From Pseudodonghicola flavimaris (lineage in GTDB: Bacteria > Pseudomonadota > Alphaproteobacteria > Rhodobacterales > Rhodobacteraceae), in the NCBI RefSeq assembly GCF_030164425.1, contig NZ_JASNJD010000009.1, forward strand, positions 62,001-126,000: 64,000 bases of DNA, given 5' to 3'. Below the pieces are notes generated by a model. That model was not told where the DNA came from and did no database searches. It worked only from the letters and a program-made list of their open reading frames with translations. The position numbers were made by a program, and so were the translations under genes. Shown piece after piece: positions 1-9,886 of the stretch (the first letter of the stretch is position 1; the number at the start of each line of letters is the position of its first letter).

Positions 1-815
1 AAAAAATGTCGGCGGGTCTGGCCCGTCTGGCAGCCGAGGACCCCTCCTTCCGCGTCGAAACCGACCTCGAGTCCGGTCAGACCATCATGAAGGGCATGGG
101 CGAACTTCACCTGGACATCCTGGTCGACCGCCTGAAGCGCGAATTCAAGGTGGAAGCGAACATCGGTGCGCCGCAGGTGGCCTATCGCGAAACCATCTCG
201 CACAAGGTCGAGCACTCCTACACCCACAAGAAACAGTCGGGTGGTTCGGGTCAGTTCGCTGAGGTCAAGCTGGAAATCACCCCCACCGAGCCGGGCGAAG
301 GTTACTCCTTCGAATCGCGCATCGTGGGTGGTGCCGTGCCGAAGGAATACATCCCCGGCGTGGAAAAAGGCATCAACTCGGTCATGGACTCCGGTCCGCT
401 CGCCGGCTTCCCGGTGATCGACTTCAAAGTGGCGCTGCTCGACGGTAAGTTCCACGACGTCGACTCCAGCGTTCTGGCCTTCGAGATTGCCGCCCGCATG
501 TGCATGCGCGAAGGCATGAAGAAAGCCGGCGCGAAGCTGCTGGAACCGATCATGAAGGTCGAAGTGATCACCCCGGAAGAATACACCGGCGGGATCATCG
601 GCGACCTGACCTCGCGTCGGGGCCAGGTGACCGGTCAGGAAACCCGCGGCAACGCGATCGCGATCAACGCCTTCGTGCCGCTGGCGAACATGTTCGGCTA
701 CATCAACACCCTGCGCTCGATGTCCTCGGGCCGCGCGCAGTTCACGATGCAGTTCGATCACTACGATCCGGTGCCGCAGAATATCAGCGACGAAATCCAG
801 GCGAAATACGCCTAA
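1..815 (+). CDS. fusA: Elongation factor G, C-terminal part (5' end outside window)
   Basis: Ribosomal translocase GTPase. Only the last ~270 residues are present, covering the end of the central region and domains III-V. The reading frame is open back to base 3, and the first visible Met lies inside a conserved stretch ([14 protein letters not shown]) that is internal in EF-G, so it is not the start. The GMGELHLDI motif of domain III and the later [15 protein letters not shown] segment of domain IV identify the family. The GTPase domain lies upstream of the window. The stop is 70 bases before tuf, the usual str-operon arrangement, so the two are probably cotranscribed. Confidence 0.97.
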   Translation, partial: KMSAGLARLAAEDPSFRVETDLESGQTIMKGMGELHLDILVDRLKREFKVEANIGAPQVAYRETISHKVEHSYTHKKQSGGSGQFAEVKLEITPTEPGEGYSFESRIVGGAVPKEYIPGVEKGINSVMDSGPLAGFPVIDFKVALLDGKFHDVDSSVLAFEIAARMCMREGMKKAGAKLLEPIMKVEVITPEEYTGGIIGDLTSRRGQVTGQETRGNAIAINAFVPLANMFGYINTLRSMSSGRAQFTMQFDHYDPVPQNISDEIQAKYA

Positions 816-885
816 GTCAACACGAGATGCAGCGGGCGCGGGTCTTTGAGGTCCGCGCCACGCTCCAATTTTAAAGGAGGCCATC

Positions 886-2061
<1,176 letters not shown>

Positions 2062-2085
2062 TCAGCGAAGCTGATGTTCCTACGG

Positions 2086-2117
2086 AAAGGGCCTCCTTCG
2101 GGAGGCCCTTTTTGTTT
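2086..2117 (+). terminator. Intrinsic terminator after tuf
   Basis: An 11-bp perfect stem (AAAGGGCCTCC / GGAGGCCCTTT) with a TTCG tetraloop runs into a T-rich tail. It lies 25 bases after the tuf stop and closes the fusA-tuf transcript. Confidence 0.9.
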
Positions 2118-2610
2118 GGATGCGGTGATCTCGGGACAGGCACATGAGGGTGGTGTCGAAGCTCATCGCATAATCGCGGCGGGTTTCCCCACCCACAGAG
2201 AGGTCCTCAGAAAGGGCCGCGCCACTGCCCCCGGTGCGAACCGGCGGTCCGCCGGTGCCTTCGGCGAGAGTATTTGGGCAGAGAAGAAGCGCCGGGTGTA
2301 CTCTGCTCGAACCGGTGCCCTCCCTCAGGCTCTTTTCTTGGCTGAAAATATCCTCGGGGGTGAATTGGCCCTTCAGGGCCAAGAGGCGGAAGACTGCCCC
2401 CCCGCCCGGGGCGGTTCCTTGTGCGGCGGGTAAGGTTTTCTGGGCCTTTTTGCGGTTCCGTCTTGTCCCGTGGGGTTTTGCCGTGTATGTGGCGCGGGTT
2501 CGCGACTGCGAATGAAGGCGGGATGATTCCCGCCTTTTGGGTTCGATGAGGGATCGCGATGAGCGCGAGCCCTCCTCTCAACCCCAACGCCTGGATAAAA
2601 AGGCAATACG
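2118..2610. other. Non-coding gap between tuf and rpsJ
   Basis: About 490 bases with no supported gene. Short ORFs exist in several frames, but none has family features or a convincing ribosome binding site. The stretch contains one copy of the palindromic intergenic repeat (2262-2360). Near the end there is a hairpin with a 9-bp stem (AAGGCGGGA / TCCCGCCTT, 2515-2536, TGAT loop) followed by a short T run, about 75 bases before rpsJ. This probably forms the leader and promoter region of the S10 operon. The hairpin could be an attenuator or an r-protein feedback site, but nothing in the sequence decides this. No tRNA cloverleaf was recognised. Confidence 0.6.
2262..2360. repeat. Palindromic intergenic repeat, copy 1 (inverted pair)
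   Basis: The left box at 2265-2289 reads GAGTATTTGGGCAGAGAAGAAG. An imperfect inverted copy at 2332-2360 reads CTTTTCTTGGCTGAAAATATCC followed by a G run. Related boxes occur near 7940, 52800, 60060 and 62290, always between genes. Function unknown; the inverted pair could fold into a long hairpin in RNA. Confidence 0.65.
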
Positions 2611-2925
2611 ATGCAAAGCCAAAACATCCGTATCCGGCTTAAGGCGTTCGATTACCGCGTGCTCGATGCCAGCACGCAGGAAATCGTCAACACCGCCAAG
2701 CGGACCGGCGCCAGTGTGCGCGGCCCGATCCCGCTGCCGAACAAGATCGAGAAGTTCACCGTTCTGCGTGGGCCTCACGTCGACAAGAAATCCCGTGACC
2801 AGTTCGAGATCCGCACCCACAAGCGGCTCCTGGACATCGTTGATCCGACCCCGCAGACGGTGGACGCGCTGATGAAGCTCGACCTCGCCGCCGGCGTGGA
2901 CGTCGAGATCAAGCTGCAGTCGTAA
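2611..2925 (+). CDS. rpsJ: 30S ribosomal protein S10 (NusE)
   Basis: Small-subunit head protein that also acts as the NusE antitermination partner of NusB. Its 104 residues match the family length, and the conserved N-terminus [14 protein letters not shown] and the central [22 protein letters not shown] segment are intact. An AAAAGG ribosome binding site lies about 9 bases before the ATG. It is the first gene of the S10 operon, preceded by a long untranslated leader region, and is followed by rplC after 18 bases. Confidence 0.97.
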   Translation: MQSQNIRIRLKAFDYRVLDASTQEIVNTAKRTGASVRGPIPLPNKIEKFTVLRGPHVDKKSRDQFEIRTHKRLLDIVDPTPQTVDALMKLDLAAGVDVEIKLQS

Positions 2926-2943
2926 GGTCGGAGGGTAGTAGAT

Positions 2944-3666
2944 ATGCGCTCTGGTATTATCGCAAAGAAAGTCGGCATGACCCGGCTGTTCATGGAAGAC
3001 GGCAAGCAGATCCCTGTGACCGTGCTGCATCTGGACAACCTGCAGGTCGTGGCGCAGCGCACCACCGAGAAAGACGGCTACACCGCCGTTCAGCTCGGCG
3101 CAGGCAGCCCGAAAGTGAAACGCGTGAGCAAAGCCATGCGCGGCCATTTCGCCGCCGCCAAGGTCGAGCCCAAGCGCAAGCTGGCCGAATTCCGCGTCGA
3201 CCCGGACAACCTGATCGAAGTGGGCGCCGAAATCTCGGCCGAGCACTTCCTGGCAGGTCAGAAGGTGGACGTTTCCGGCACCTCGATCGGTAAAGGCTTT
3301 GCCGGTGCCATGAAACGGCACAATTTCGGCGGTCTGCGCGCCTCGCACGGTGTGTCGATCTCGCACCGCTCGCACGGCTCCACCGGTCAGTGTCAGGAAC
3401 CCGGCAAGGTGTTCAAAGGCAAGAAAATGGCCGGCCACATGGGTGCCGCCCGTGTGACCACCCAGAACCTGGAAGTGGTCCGCACCGATGCCGACCGCGG
3501 CCTGGTCTTCGTCAAGGGCGCCGTTCCCGGCTCCAAAGGCGGCTGGGTGACGGTCAAGGATGCGGTCAAGAAGAAACTGCCCGAAGGCGTGCCGTTCCCG
3601 GCCGGTCTGAAAGCAGCGGCTGCGGCCGAAGCAGCGGAAGCCCCCGCGGAAGGTGGTGAAGCATGA
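2944..3666 (+). CDS. rplC: 50S ribosomal protein L3
   Basis: Early-assembly 23S rRNA-binding protein reaching toward the peptidyl-transferase centre. It has 240 residues, longer than the E. coli protein because of an Ala/Glu-rich C-terminal tail common in alphaproteobacteria. The conserved loop [20 protein letters not shown] is present; in E. coli a Gln in this loop is methylated by PrmB. A GGAGGG site at 2930-2935 precedes the ATG. The stop overlaps the rplD start (ATGA), implying translational coupling. Confidence 0.97.
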   Translation: MRSGIIAKKVGMTRLFMEDGKQIPVTVLHLDNLQVVAQRTTEKDGYTAVQLGAGSPKVKRVSKAMRGHFAAAKVEPKRKLAEFRVDPDNLIEVGAEISAEHFLAGQKVDVSGTSIGKGFAGAMKRHNFGGLRASHGVSISHRSHGSTGQCQEPGKVFKGKKMAGHMGAARVTTQNLEVVRTDADRGLVFVKGAVPGSKGGWVTVKDAVKKKLPEGVPFPAGLKAAAAAEAAEAPAEGGEA

Positions 3667-4280
3667 AACTGGACGTGATCAATCTGGACGGCGGTAAAGC
3701 CGGCGACATCGAGCTCTCGGAAGAGCTGTTCGGTCTGGAGCCGCGCGCAGACATCCTGCACCGCGTCGTCCGCTGGCAGCGTGCTGCCGCGCAGGCCGGC
3801 ACCCACAAGGTGAAGACCCGCTCGGAAACCAGCTACTCGACCAAGAAGCTGTATCGCCAGAAAGGCACCGGCGGCGCCCGTCACGGCGACCGCAACGCGC
3901 CGATCTACCGTAAGGGTGGTATCTACAAGGGTCCGACCCCGCGCAGCCACGCCCACGACCTGCCGAAGAAATTCCGTAAGCTGGGCCTGCGTCACGCGCT
4001 GTCGGCCAAGGCGAAAGCCGGTGAGCTGGTGGTGATCGAGTCGGCCGAGTCGGAAGGCAAGACCGCAGCGCTGGCCAAACAGGTGAAGAACCTGGGCTGG
4101 AAGCGCGCCCTGATCATCGATGGCGCTGCCGTGAACGAGGGCTTCGCCCGCGCCGCGCGCAACATCGAAGGGCTGGACGTGCTGCCGACCATCGGCGCAA
4201 ACGTGTATGACATCCTGAAGCGTGACACCCTGGTGATCACGAAGGCGGGTGTCGAAGCTCTGGAGGCTCGACTGAAATGA
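3663..4280 (+). CDS. rplD: 50S ribosomal protein L4
   Basis: L4 binds 23S rRNA domain I and sends a long loop into the exit tunnel. In gammaproteobacteria it also represses the S10 operon; whether it does so here cannot be seen. It has 205 residues. The basic tunnel loop around residues 55-90 ([25 protein letters not shown] region) is recognisable. The start overlaps the end of rplC by 4 bases and the stop overlaps rplW by 4 bases. Confidence 0.97.
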   Translation: MKLDVINLDGGKAGDIELSEELFGLEPRADILHRVVRWQRAAAQAGTHKVKTRSETSYSTKKLYRQKGTGGARHGDRNAPIYRKGGIYKGPTPRSHAHDLPKKFRKLGLRHALSAKAKAGELVVIESAESEGKTAALAKQVKNLGWKRALIIDGAAVNEGFARAARNIEGLDVLPTIGANVYDILKRDTLVITKAGVEALEARLK

Positions 4281-4573
4281 GCGCGAAAGCAGAACACTAC
4301 GATGTGATCCGCAAGCCGGTCATCACCGAGAAGGCCACCATGGCGTCGGAAAACGGCGCGGTCGTCTTCGAGGTCGCCATCGACAGCAACAAGCCGCAGA
4401 TCAAGGAAGCGGTCGAGGCGCTGTTCGGGGTCAAGGTGAAGGCTGTCAACACCACCGTCACCAAGGGCAAGGTCAAGCGCTTCCGCGGCCAGATGGGCAA
4501 GCGGAAAGACGTGAAAAAGGCCTATGTGACCCTGGAAGAGGGCAACACGATCGACGTGTCGACCGGCCTCTGA
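4277..4573 (+). CDS. rplW: 50S ribosomal protein L23
   Basis: Exit-tunnel rim protein that docks trigger factor and SRP. It has 98 residues, with the family start [14 protein letters not shown] and the basic hairpin [24 protein letters not shown]. It overlaps rplD by 4 bases. In most bacteria rplB follows almost directly. Here a terminator and roughly 590 bases of inserted DNA intervene, which splits the S10 operon. Confidence 0.96.
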   Translation: MSAKAEHYDVIRKPVITEKATMASENGAVVFEVAIDSNKPQIKEAVEALFGVKVKAVNTTVTKGKVKRFRGQMGKRKDVKKAYVTLEEGNTIDVSTGL

Positions 4574-4598
4574 TCAGACCTCAGGTCTGGAAGAATTG

Positions 4599-4632
4599 GA
4601 AAGCCCCTCGCCGTAAGGCGGGGGGCTTTTCG
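4599..4632 (+). terminator. Intrinsic terminator after rplW
   Basis: A GC-rich stem (AAAGCCCC plus CGCC pairing with GGCG plus GGGGCTTT) with a GTAA loop and a TTTT tail. It lies 26 bases after rplW, in the middle of what is normally one operon. Confidence 0.85.
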
Positions 4633-4682
4633 TTATGGGTTGAGGTTATGACCTTCCATTTTCACATGTCGGTGAGTGCTCC

Positions 4683-4749
4683 TAGCAACTGTATCTATCA
4701 GAAGCGACAGGAATGGGAGCCCAGCCGCCTCTGATAGATACAGTTGCTA
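4683..4749. repeat. Perfect 20-bp inverted repeat, 27-bp spacer
   Basis: The left arm 4683-4702 (TAGCAACTGTATC... to ...ATCAGA) and the right arm 4730-4749 are exact reverse complements over all 20 positions. There is no T tract, so it is not a standard terminator. The start of the small ORF at 4713 lies in the spacer. The arms contain CTGTATC/GATACAG words, so a dyad operator for a regulator is possible. It could instead be an RNA hairpin hiding the ORF start, or the remnant of a small mobile element. Confidence 0.8.
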
Positions 4750-4967
4750 AGCCGTGGATCGCGCACGTTATTCTAAGGACTGTCGCCGGATGTAGCGAAT
4801 TGGTGGAGAGCTTGGGGTCGGTGATTGACTTCGGACCTGAGATGTACCCGGAATACAGGGTGTTCCTTTGTGATCATGCGAATTTCGCACTGCTAGACCT
4901 TTTAAATGCGGCATCCGACGATGAAGTAGTCGCGACGAAGGCTGCCTTTTGGGAAACTCTCGCGTAG
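4713..4967 (+). CDS. Hypothetical small protein between rplW and rplB
   Basis: An 84-residue ORF that I do not recognise. Its DNA is visibly more AT-rich than the ribosomal genes around it, which suggests acquired DNA. The ATG lies inside the spacer of the 20-bp inverted repeat, and no clear Shine-Dalgarno precedes it. Later in-frame starts (GTG at 4821, ATG at 4842) would give about 48 or 41 residues. The C-terminal half (YRVFLCDHANFALLDLLNAASDDEVVATKAAFWETLA) looks like a normal acidic alpha-helical protein. It is bracketed by two terminator-like hairpins. It may be a real short gene, a fragment, or chance. Confidence 0.4.
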   Translation: MGAQPPLIDTVAKPWIAHVILRTVAGCSELVESLGSVIDFGPEMYPEYRVFLCDHANFALLDLLNAASDDEVVATKAAFWETLA

Positions 4968-5021
4968 GAAGTTCGCCCCCTAGACACCTCCCCCTAACCC
5001 TGCTAAATGCCACCAATCCTG

Positions 5022-5056
5022 AAGCCCCGGATTCGTTCCGGGGCTGCTTGATTTTG
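5022..5056 (+). terminator. Terminator-like hairpin after the small ORF
   Basis: A GCCCCGGA / TCCGGGGC stem with a short loop, followed by a T-biased but interrupted tail. It would separate the inserted small ORF from rplB. Immediately behind it are two CACCTTCGGGG-like direct repeats (about 5067-5102). No convincing promoter for rplB was found. Confidence 0.55.
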
Positions 5057-5167
5057 TAACCGGGGACCTTCGGGGCCCTTCAAACTGGCCACCTTCGGGG
5101 GGCTTTAACATAGCGGGTCCAAAGACAAGAACCTAAGGACCCGTGTGCTAGACGGAAGACAGAAAGC

Positions 5168-6010
5168 ATGGCACTCAAGTCGTATAAGCCGACGACGCCG
5201 GGCCAGCGCGGGCTGGTGCTGATCGACCGTTCGGAGCTGTGGAAAGGACGTCCGGTCAAATCCCTTACCGAGGGTTTGACCAAGTCGGGCGGCCGGAACA
5301 ACACCGGACGGATCACCTCTCGCCGCCGTGGTGGCGGGGCAAAACGCCTGTACCGGATCGTTGATTTCAAACGCAACAAATTCGACGTGGCGGCCACCGT
5401 TGAGCGGATCGAATATGACCCGAACCGGACCGCCTTCATCGCGCTGATCAAATACGAAGATGGCGAACAGGCCTATATCCTGGCGCCGCAGCGTCTGGCC
5501 GTGGGCGACAAGGTCGTCGCCGCCGCCAAGGCCGACATCAAGCCTGGTAACGCGATGCCCTTCTCGGGCATGCCGATCGGGACGATCGTTCACAACATCG
5601 AAATGAAACCCGGCAAAGGCGGCCAGATCGCCCGTGCCGCCGGCACCTACGCCCAGTTCGTCGGTCGCGACGGCGGCTATGCCCAGATCCGCCTGTCCTC
5701 GGGCGAGCTGCGCATGGTGCGTCAGGAATGCATGGCCACCGTCGGTGCCGTGTCGAACCCCGACAACAGCAACCAGAACTACGGTAAGGCCGGCCGTATG
5801 CGTCACAAGGGCATCCGCCCCAGCGTGCGCGGCGTCGTCATGAACCCGATCGACCACCCCCACGGCGGTGGTGAAGGCCGGACCTCGGGCGGCCGTCACC
5901 CGGTGACCCCCTGGGGTAAGCCGACCAAGGGTGCGCGTACCCGCAACAAGAACAAGGCGTCGCAAAAGCTTATTATCCGCTCGCGTCACGCCAAGAAGAA
6001 AGGCCGCTAA
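5168..6010 (+). CDS. rplB: 50S ribosomal protein L2
   Basis: Universal primary rRNA-binding protein needed for subunit association and peptidyl transfer. It has 280 residues, with the conserved [20 protein letters not shown]-like segment near residue 40 and the C-terminal [21 protein letters not shown] signature. It opens a tightly spaced run (rpsS 3 bases later). The gap from rplW and the terminators upstream mean it probably has its own promoter, which I could not place with confidence. Confidence 0.97.
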   Translation: MALKSYKPTTPGQRGLVLIDRSELWKGRPVKSLTEGLTKSGGRNNTGRITSRRRGGGAKRLYRIVDFKRNKFDVAATVERIEYDPNRTAFIALIKYEDGEQAYILAPQRLAVGDKVVAAAKADIKPGNAMPFSGMPIGTIVHNIEMKPGKGGQIARAAGTYAQFVGRDGGYAQIRLSSGELRMVRQECMATVGAVSNPDNSNQNYGKAGRMRHKGIRPSVRGVVMNPIDHPHGGGEGRTSGGRHPVTPWGKPTKGARTRNKNKASQKLIIRSRHAKKKGR

Positions 6011-6013
6011 TCC

Positions 6014-6292
6014 ATGGCTCGTTCTGTTTGGAAAGGCCCCTTTGTTGACGCTTACGTGCTGAAAAAAGCCGAAGCGGCACGCGAAAGCGGGCGCAATGAA
6101 GTGATCAAGATCTGGTCGCGTCGTTCCACCATCCTGCCCCAGTTCGTCGGGCTGACCTTTGGTGTGTACAACGGCCAGAAACACATTCCCGTCAACGTCT
6201 CGGAAGACATGATCGGTCAGAAGTTCGGTGAGTATTCGCCGACCCGGACCTATTACGGTCACGCCGCCGACAAAAAAGCGAAGCGGAAGTAA
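6014..6292 (+). CDS. rpsS: 30S ribosomal protein S19
   Basis: Head protein that complexes with S13 near the A-site finger. Its 92 residues are the usual length. [12 protein letters not shown] at the N-terminus and the [33 protein letters not shown]-terminal block are diagnostic. It is spaced 3 bases from both rplB and rplV. Confidence 0.97.
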   Translation: MARSVWKGPFVDAYVLKKAEAARESGRNEVIKIWSRRSTILPQFVGLTFGVYNGQKHIPVNVSEDMIGQKFGEYSPTRTYYGHAADKKAKRK

Positions 6293-6295
6293 GTC

Positions 6296-6676
6296 ATGGG
6301 TAAGGAAAAGAATCCCCGCCGCGTGGCCGAGAACGAAGCGATGGCCAAGACCCGTATGCTTCGCACCAGCCCGCAGAAACTGAATCTGGTTGCGGCGATG
6401 ATCCGTGGCAAGAAGGTCGAAAAGGCTCTGACCGATCTGACCTTCTCGAACAAGCGGATCGCCGAGGACGTGAAGAAATGCCTTCAGTCCGCGATCGCCA
6501 ACGCTGAGAACAACCACAACCTGGACGTGGACGAGCTGATCGTGGCGGAAGCCTATGTCGGCAAGAACCTGACCATGAAGCGTGGTCGTCCCCGTGCCCG
6601 TGGCCGGTTCGGCAAGATCATCAAGCCGTTCTCGGAACTCACGATCAAGGTGCGTCAAGTCGAGGAGCAAGCCTAA
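6296..6676 (+). CDS. rplV: 50S ribosomal protein L22
   Basis: Exit-tunnel protein whose beta-hairpin lines the constriction with L4. It has 126 residues. The segment [20 protein letters not shown] and the loop with [15 protein letters not shown] are the family hallmarks. The stop shares one base with the rpsC start (TAATG), so translation is probably coupled. Confidence 0.97.
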   Translation: MGKEKNPRRVAENEAMAKTRMLRTSPQKLNLVAAMIRGKKVEKALTDLTFSNKRIAEDVKKCLQSAIANAENNHNLDVDELIVAEAYVGKNLTMKRGRPRARGRFGKIIKPFSELTIKVRQVEEQA

Positions 6677-7392
6677 TGGGTCAGAAAGTCAATCCGATCG
6701 GCATGCGCCTTCAGGTCAACCGCACCTGGGACAGCCGCTGGTACGCCGATACCAAGGATTACGGTGATCTTCTGCTGGAAGACATCAAGATCCGCGATTT
6801 CATCAAGGACGAGTGCAAGCAGGCCGGCGTGGCCCGCGTGATCATCGAGCGCCCGCACAAGAAGTGCCGCGTGACGATCCACACCGCACGTCCTGGCGTG
6901 ATCATCGGCAAGAAAGGCGCCGACATCGAGGTTCTGCGCAAGAAGCTGTCGAAAATGACCGACAGCGAACTGCACCTGAACATCGTCGAAGTCCGCAAGC
7001 CCGAGCTTGACGCACAGCTGGTCGGCGAGTCCATCGCCCAGCAGCTGGAACGCCGGGTGTCCTTCCGCCGCGCGATGAAACGGGCCGTGCAGAACGCCAT
7101 GCGCATGGGCGCCCTGGGTATCCGGGTGAACGTGGCTGGCCGTCTGGGCGGTGCGGAAATCGCACGGACCGAATGGTATCGCGAAGGCCGTGTGCCGCTG
7201 CACACCCTGCGCGCTGACATCGATTACGCCCATTCCGAAGCCACGACCCCCTATGGGATCATCGGCATCAAGGTCTGGATCTTCAAAGGCGAGATCATGG
7301 AACATGATCCGTCCGCGCGGGATCGCAAGGCACAAGAGCTGCAGGACGGCCCGGCCCCGCGTGGTGCCGGTGGCGGCCGCCGCGACCGTTAA
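6676..7392 (+). CDS. rpsC: 30S ribosomal protein S3
   Basis: mRNA-entry-site protein with helicase-like function. It has 238 residues, with the N-terminal [12 protein letters not shown] motif, a type-II KH domain carrying the [12 protein letters not shown] loop at about residues 75-86, and a short basic Gly/Arg-rich tail. It overlaps rplV by one base and is followed after 13 bases by rplP. Confidence 0.97.
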   Translation: MGQKVNPIGMRLQVNRTWDSRWYADTKDYGDLLLEDIKIRDFIKDECKQAGVARVIIERPHKKCRVTIHTARPGVIIGKKGADIEVLRKKLSKMTDSELHLNIVEVRKPELDAQLVGESIAQQLERRVSFRRAMKRAVQNAMRMGALGIRVNVAGRLGGAEIARTEWYREGRVPLHTLRADIDYAHSEATTPYGIIGIKVWIFKGEIMEHDPSARDRKAQELQDGPAPRGAGGGRRDR

Positions 7393-7405
7393 GGAGTAGC
7401 AGGAT

Positions 7406-7819
7406 ATGCTTCAGCCAAAGCGTACAAAATTCCGCAAGATGCACAAAGGCCGGATCAAGGGTCTGGCCAAGGGCGGTAGCGATCTCAACTTCGGTCACTA
7501 CGGTCTGAAGGCGCTCCAGCCGGAGCGCGTGACGGCCCGGCAGATCGAAGCTGCCCGCCGTGCCATGACGCGCCACATGAAGCGTCAGGGCCGCGTCTGG
7601 ATCCGCATCTTCCCGGATACCCCGGTGACCTCCAAACCCACCGAGGTCCGGATGGGTAAAGGTAAGGGCTCGGTCGATTACTGGGCCGCCAAGGTCAAAC
7701 CCGGCCGCGTGATGTTCGAGATCGACGGTGTCAGCGATGAAATCGCCCGCGAGGCCCTGCGCCTGGCCGCGATGAAGCTGCCGATCAAGACCCGCGTCGT
7801 GGTCCGCGAGGACTGGTAA
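7406..7819 (+). CDS. rplP: 50S ribosomal protein L16
   Basis: Organises 23S rRNA around the A-tRNA elbow. It has 137 residues and is nearly canonical from [16 protein letters not shown] to [10 protein letters not shown]. Arg82, in the VRMGKGKG segment, corresponds to E. coli L16 Arg81, which is hydroxylated there by the 2OG oxygenase YcfD. That is relevant because the next gene here is 2OG-oxygenase-like. The operon normally continues with rpmC; here an intrinsic terminator and two foreign genes follow. Confidence 0.97.
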   Translation: MLQPKRTKFRKMHKGRIKGLAKGGSDLNFGHYGLKALQPERVTARQIEAARRAMTRHMKRQGRVWIRIFPDTPVTSKPTEVRMGKGKGSVDYWAAKVKPGRVMFEIDGVSDEIAREALRLAAMKLPIKTRVVVREDW

Positions 7820-7856
7820 TCCGGGCGCCGGGCGACGACCCGGTCCCATGAGATCG

Positions 7857-7889
7857 AAACCCCCGCCGGGCGACCGGCGGGGGTTTTTC
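7857..7889 (+). terminator. Intrinsic terminator after rplP
   Basis: A perfect 10-bp stem CCCCCGCCGG / CCGGCGGGGG (7860-7869 with 7874-7883), a GCGA loop and a TTTTT tail. It ends the rplB-rplP segment of the split S10 operon. Confidence 0.92.
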
Positions 7890-7901
7890 TTTGTTGCCGG
7901 C

Positions 7902-7967
7902 CGGGCAGGGGGCTCTGCCCCAATCGCCTGCGGCGATTCCCCCGGGATATTTCTGCCAGATCGAAGG
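7902..7967. repeat. Palindromic intergenic repeat, copy 2
   Basis: Two small hairpins, GGGCAG/CTGCCC (7903-7920) and AATCGCC/GGCGATT (7922-7938), are followed by the box CCCCCGGGATATTTCTGCC (7939-7957) and an A/G-rich tract. The architecture (two hairpins plus box) matches copy 4 at 60045-60111 in inverted orientation and copy 3 near 52760. Confidence 0.65.
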
Positions 7968-8012
7968 CGGGGCAATGCGCCTCTCGCGCCGGGCGGCGGG
8001 GCGCGCTAAGAG

Positions 8013-8639
8013 ATGAGCATGTCACAGATCGAATCTCTCTTCGTCACCCGCCTCTATCGCGCCGCGCTGCGCGAGCATGGGCCTGCCATCGATGCCGCCG
8101 AGCTGGAAGCGTCCTGCTACTCCATCGCCGAGGATGACGAGGCGGGACAGGAGTGGTGCGAGCAGAACGGCTATCCCGGCTATACGTCTTACGCGTCGTT
8201 GACCGATCTGCCCTGGCGGTTCCCGATCTTCGGCGATCTGGTGAAATCGCTGGATGCGCATGTGGCGGCCTTTGTCGAGGATTTGCAGTTCGATCTGGAC
8301 GGTCGGGCGCTGCAGTTGGAGGATCTTTGGATCAACATCTTGCCCGAAGGCGGGACCCATGCCTCGCATATCCATCCGCACAGCGTGATCAGCGGCACCA
8401 CCTACGTGTCGATGCCCGAGGGCGCCAGCGCGATCAAATACGAGGATCCGCGCTCGGCGATGATGATGGCGGCGCCGCCGCGGCGCAAGGAGGCGCGGCG
8501 CGAGCTGCAGAGCTTCGTCTATGTCGCCCCCGAGGTGGGGGAGGTGCTGCTGTGGGAAAGCTGGCTGCGCCATGAGGTGCCGCTCAACATGGCGGAAGAC
8601 GAGCGGATCAGCGTCAGTTTCAACTACAGCTGGGCGTAA
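8013..8639 (+). CDS. Putative 2OG-Fe(II) oxygenase, TIGR02466 family
   Basis: A 208-residue protein resembling the TIGR02466 / 2OG-FeII_Oxy_5 group, a double-stranded beta-helix fold. The HIHPHSVISGTTYVSMP segment (about residues 116-132) carries the expected first metal ligand. WLRHEVPLN supplies the distal His, and ERISVSFNY provides the Arg that should bind 2-oxoglutarate. The acidic ligand of the usual HxD triad is not obvious, so activity is inferred. It sits directly downstream of rplP and its terminator, an unusual place, and is followed by a thioesterase gene. The substrate is unknown; a ribosomal-protein target is one possibility suggested by position only. Confidence 0.7.
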   Translation: MSMSQIESLFVTRLYRAALREHGPAIDAAELEASCYSIAEDDEAGQEWCEQNGYPGYTSYASLTDLPWRFPIFGDLVKSLDAHVAAFVEDLQFDLDGRALQLEDLWINILPEGGTHASHIHPHSVISGTTYVSMPEGASAIKYEDPRSAMMMAAPPRRKEARRELQSFVYVAPEVGEVLLWESWLRHEVPLNMAEDERISVSFNYSWA

Positions 8640-8703
8640 CGCGCCCGGCGAGGGAGGATGTCTCAGGGGGCTGCGGCCCTCTCTTCTGCATGGGAAAGAC
8701 CGG

Positions 8704-9177
8704 ATGGATCCTCGCAAGCTTGAAATGACCGTTCTGATGACGCCGGACATGGCGAATTTCAGCGGCAAGGTGCATGGCGGTGCCTTGCTGAACCTCCTGG
8801 ACCGGGTGGCTTTTTCCTGCGCTTCGCGGTTCTCCAAACAATATGCGGTGACGCTTTCGGTCGATCAGGTGACCTTCAAGCAGCCGATCAACGTGGGTGA
8901 ACTGGTGACCTTCCGCGCCAGTGTGAACCATGCCGGGCGCACGTCGATGGAGATCGGCATCCGGGTCGAGGCGCAGGACATCCGCGCCGGCACCACCCGG
9001 CACACCAATTCGTGCTACTTCACCATGGTTGCGGTGGATGAGGCCGGAGAGCCGACCCCGGTGCCAGAGTTGGCGGTGCTGGACGAGACCGAGGCGCGGC
9101 GCCAGCGCGCGGCGGAAATGCGCAGGACCCTGCGGCGCCAGATCTCGGAAGAGATGAAGAAGGCCAGCCAGGGCTGA
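8704..9177 (+). CDS. Acyl-CoA thioesterase, hotdog fold (YciA-like)
   Basis: 157 residues when started at the ATG at 8704, which gives the family N-terminus MDPRKLEMTVLMTPDMANFSGKVHGG. The longer open frame upstream lies inside the preceding gene and is out of character. The HGG...D pattern (VHGGALLNLLDRVAF) is the hotdog thioesterase active-site region, predicted to hydrolyse acyl-CoA to free acid and CoA in the cytoplasm. A Glu/Arg-rich helical tail follows. It is separated from the oxygenase gene by 64 bases and precedes the rpmC promoter. Confidence 0.85.
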   Translation: MDPRKLEMTVLMTPDMANFSGKVHGGALLNLLDRVAFSCASRFSKQYAVTLSVDQVTFKQPINVGELVTFRASVNHAGRTSMEIGIRVEAQDIRAGTTRHTNSCYFTMVAVDEAGEPTPVPELAVLDETEARRQRAAEMRRTLRRQISEEMKKASQG

Positions 9178-9215
9178 GCCCCGCAGCGGCGCCTGCAGAA
9201 AGCCCAAGTAATCGC

Positions 9216-9244
9216 TTGCCCCGCGGGTGATCCTCACTTATAGA
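9216..9244 (+). promoter_or_regulatory. Predicted sigma70 promoter for the rpmC operon
   Basis: TTGCCC (9216-9221), a 17-base spacer and TATAGA (9239-9244). An imperfect hairpin at 9254-9282 (CACGGATTCCCGCC pairing with GGCGGGATTCGTG) would lie at the start of the leader. A new promoter here is expected because a terminator and two inserted genes separate rpmC from rplP. Confidence 0.6.
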
Positions 9245-9359
9245 GCCCCATCTCACGGATTCCCGCCTTGGCGGGATTCGTGTGTCTGCAATTCATCCAC
9301 CAGGTCCAGGGTGACCCGATCAGCGGGGCCTTCTGGTGTTTTGAGAAAAGGAAAAGGCG

Positions 9360-9566
9360 ATGAACGCCAAAGAACTGCGTGAAAAGACGCCGGACCAGCT
9401 GCGTGAAGAGCTGGCCAACCTGAAGAAAGAAAGCTTCAACCTGCGCTTTCAACAGGCCACCGGTCAGCTGGAAAGCACTGCCGGCATCAAAGCGGCCCGC
9501 CGCAACGCTGCCCGCGTGAAAACCATTCTGAACGAAAAAGCTGCTGCCGCAGCCGGCGACGCATAA
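9360..9566 (+). CDS. rpmC: 50S ribosomal protein L29
   Basis: Small helical protein at the tunnel exit next to L23. It has 68 residues, beginning [24 protein letters not shown] with the conserved [12 protein letters not shown] core. An AAAAGGAAAAGG stretch precedes the ATG. It opens the spc-type run through rpmD and is followed by rpsQ after 12 bases. Confidence 0.96.
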   Translation: MNAKELREKTPDQLREELANLKKESFNLRFQQATGQLESTAGIKAARRNAARVKTILNEKAAAAAGDA

Positions 9567-9578
9567 GGAGCCAGATAG

Positions 9579-9809
9579 ATGCCCAAACGTATCCTCTCCG
9601 GCACCGTGACCAGCGACGCCAACGCCCAGACCGTGACCGTGCTGGTGGAGCGCCGCTTCACCCACCCGGTTCTGAAGAAGACCATCCGTAAGTCCAAGAA
9701 ATACCGGGCTCACGATGAGAACAACACCTACAAGGTGGGTGACGCGGTCCGCATCATCGAATGCGCTCCGAAGTCGAAGACGAAACGCTGGGAGGTTCTG
9801 GAGGCGTAA
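9579..9809 (+). CDS. rpsQ: 30S ribosomal protein S17
   Basis: Early-assembly 16S rRNA-binding OB-fold protein. It has 76 residues. The motif [27 protein letters not shown] and the ending [14 protein letters not shown] are typical. A GGAG ribosome binding site lies about 10 bases before the ATG. Confidence 0.96.
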   Translation: MPKRILSGTVTSDANAQTVTVLVERRFTHPVLKKTIRKSKKYRAHDENNTYKVGDAVRIIECAPKSKTKRWEVLEA

Positions 9810-9886
9810 GTCTTCCGAACCTTTCGGCCTGATCGAAACCCTGGGGGACAGAAGAACACAAGCCCCCACAGGTCGGGAGAAACCAC

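Noticed and set aside
2074-2627. Several 80-126-codon ORFs in the tuf-rpsJ gap
   Set aside because: They overlap each other in different frames, cross the tuf terminator and the palindromic repeat, and lack ribosome binding sites and family features.
5105-6670. 521-codon minus-strand open frame opposite rplB-rpsS-rplV
   Set aside because: Long antisense frames are common in GC-rich genes with strong third-position bias; the plus-strand r-protein genes are unmistakable.
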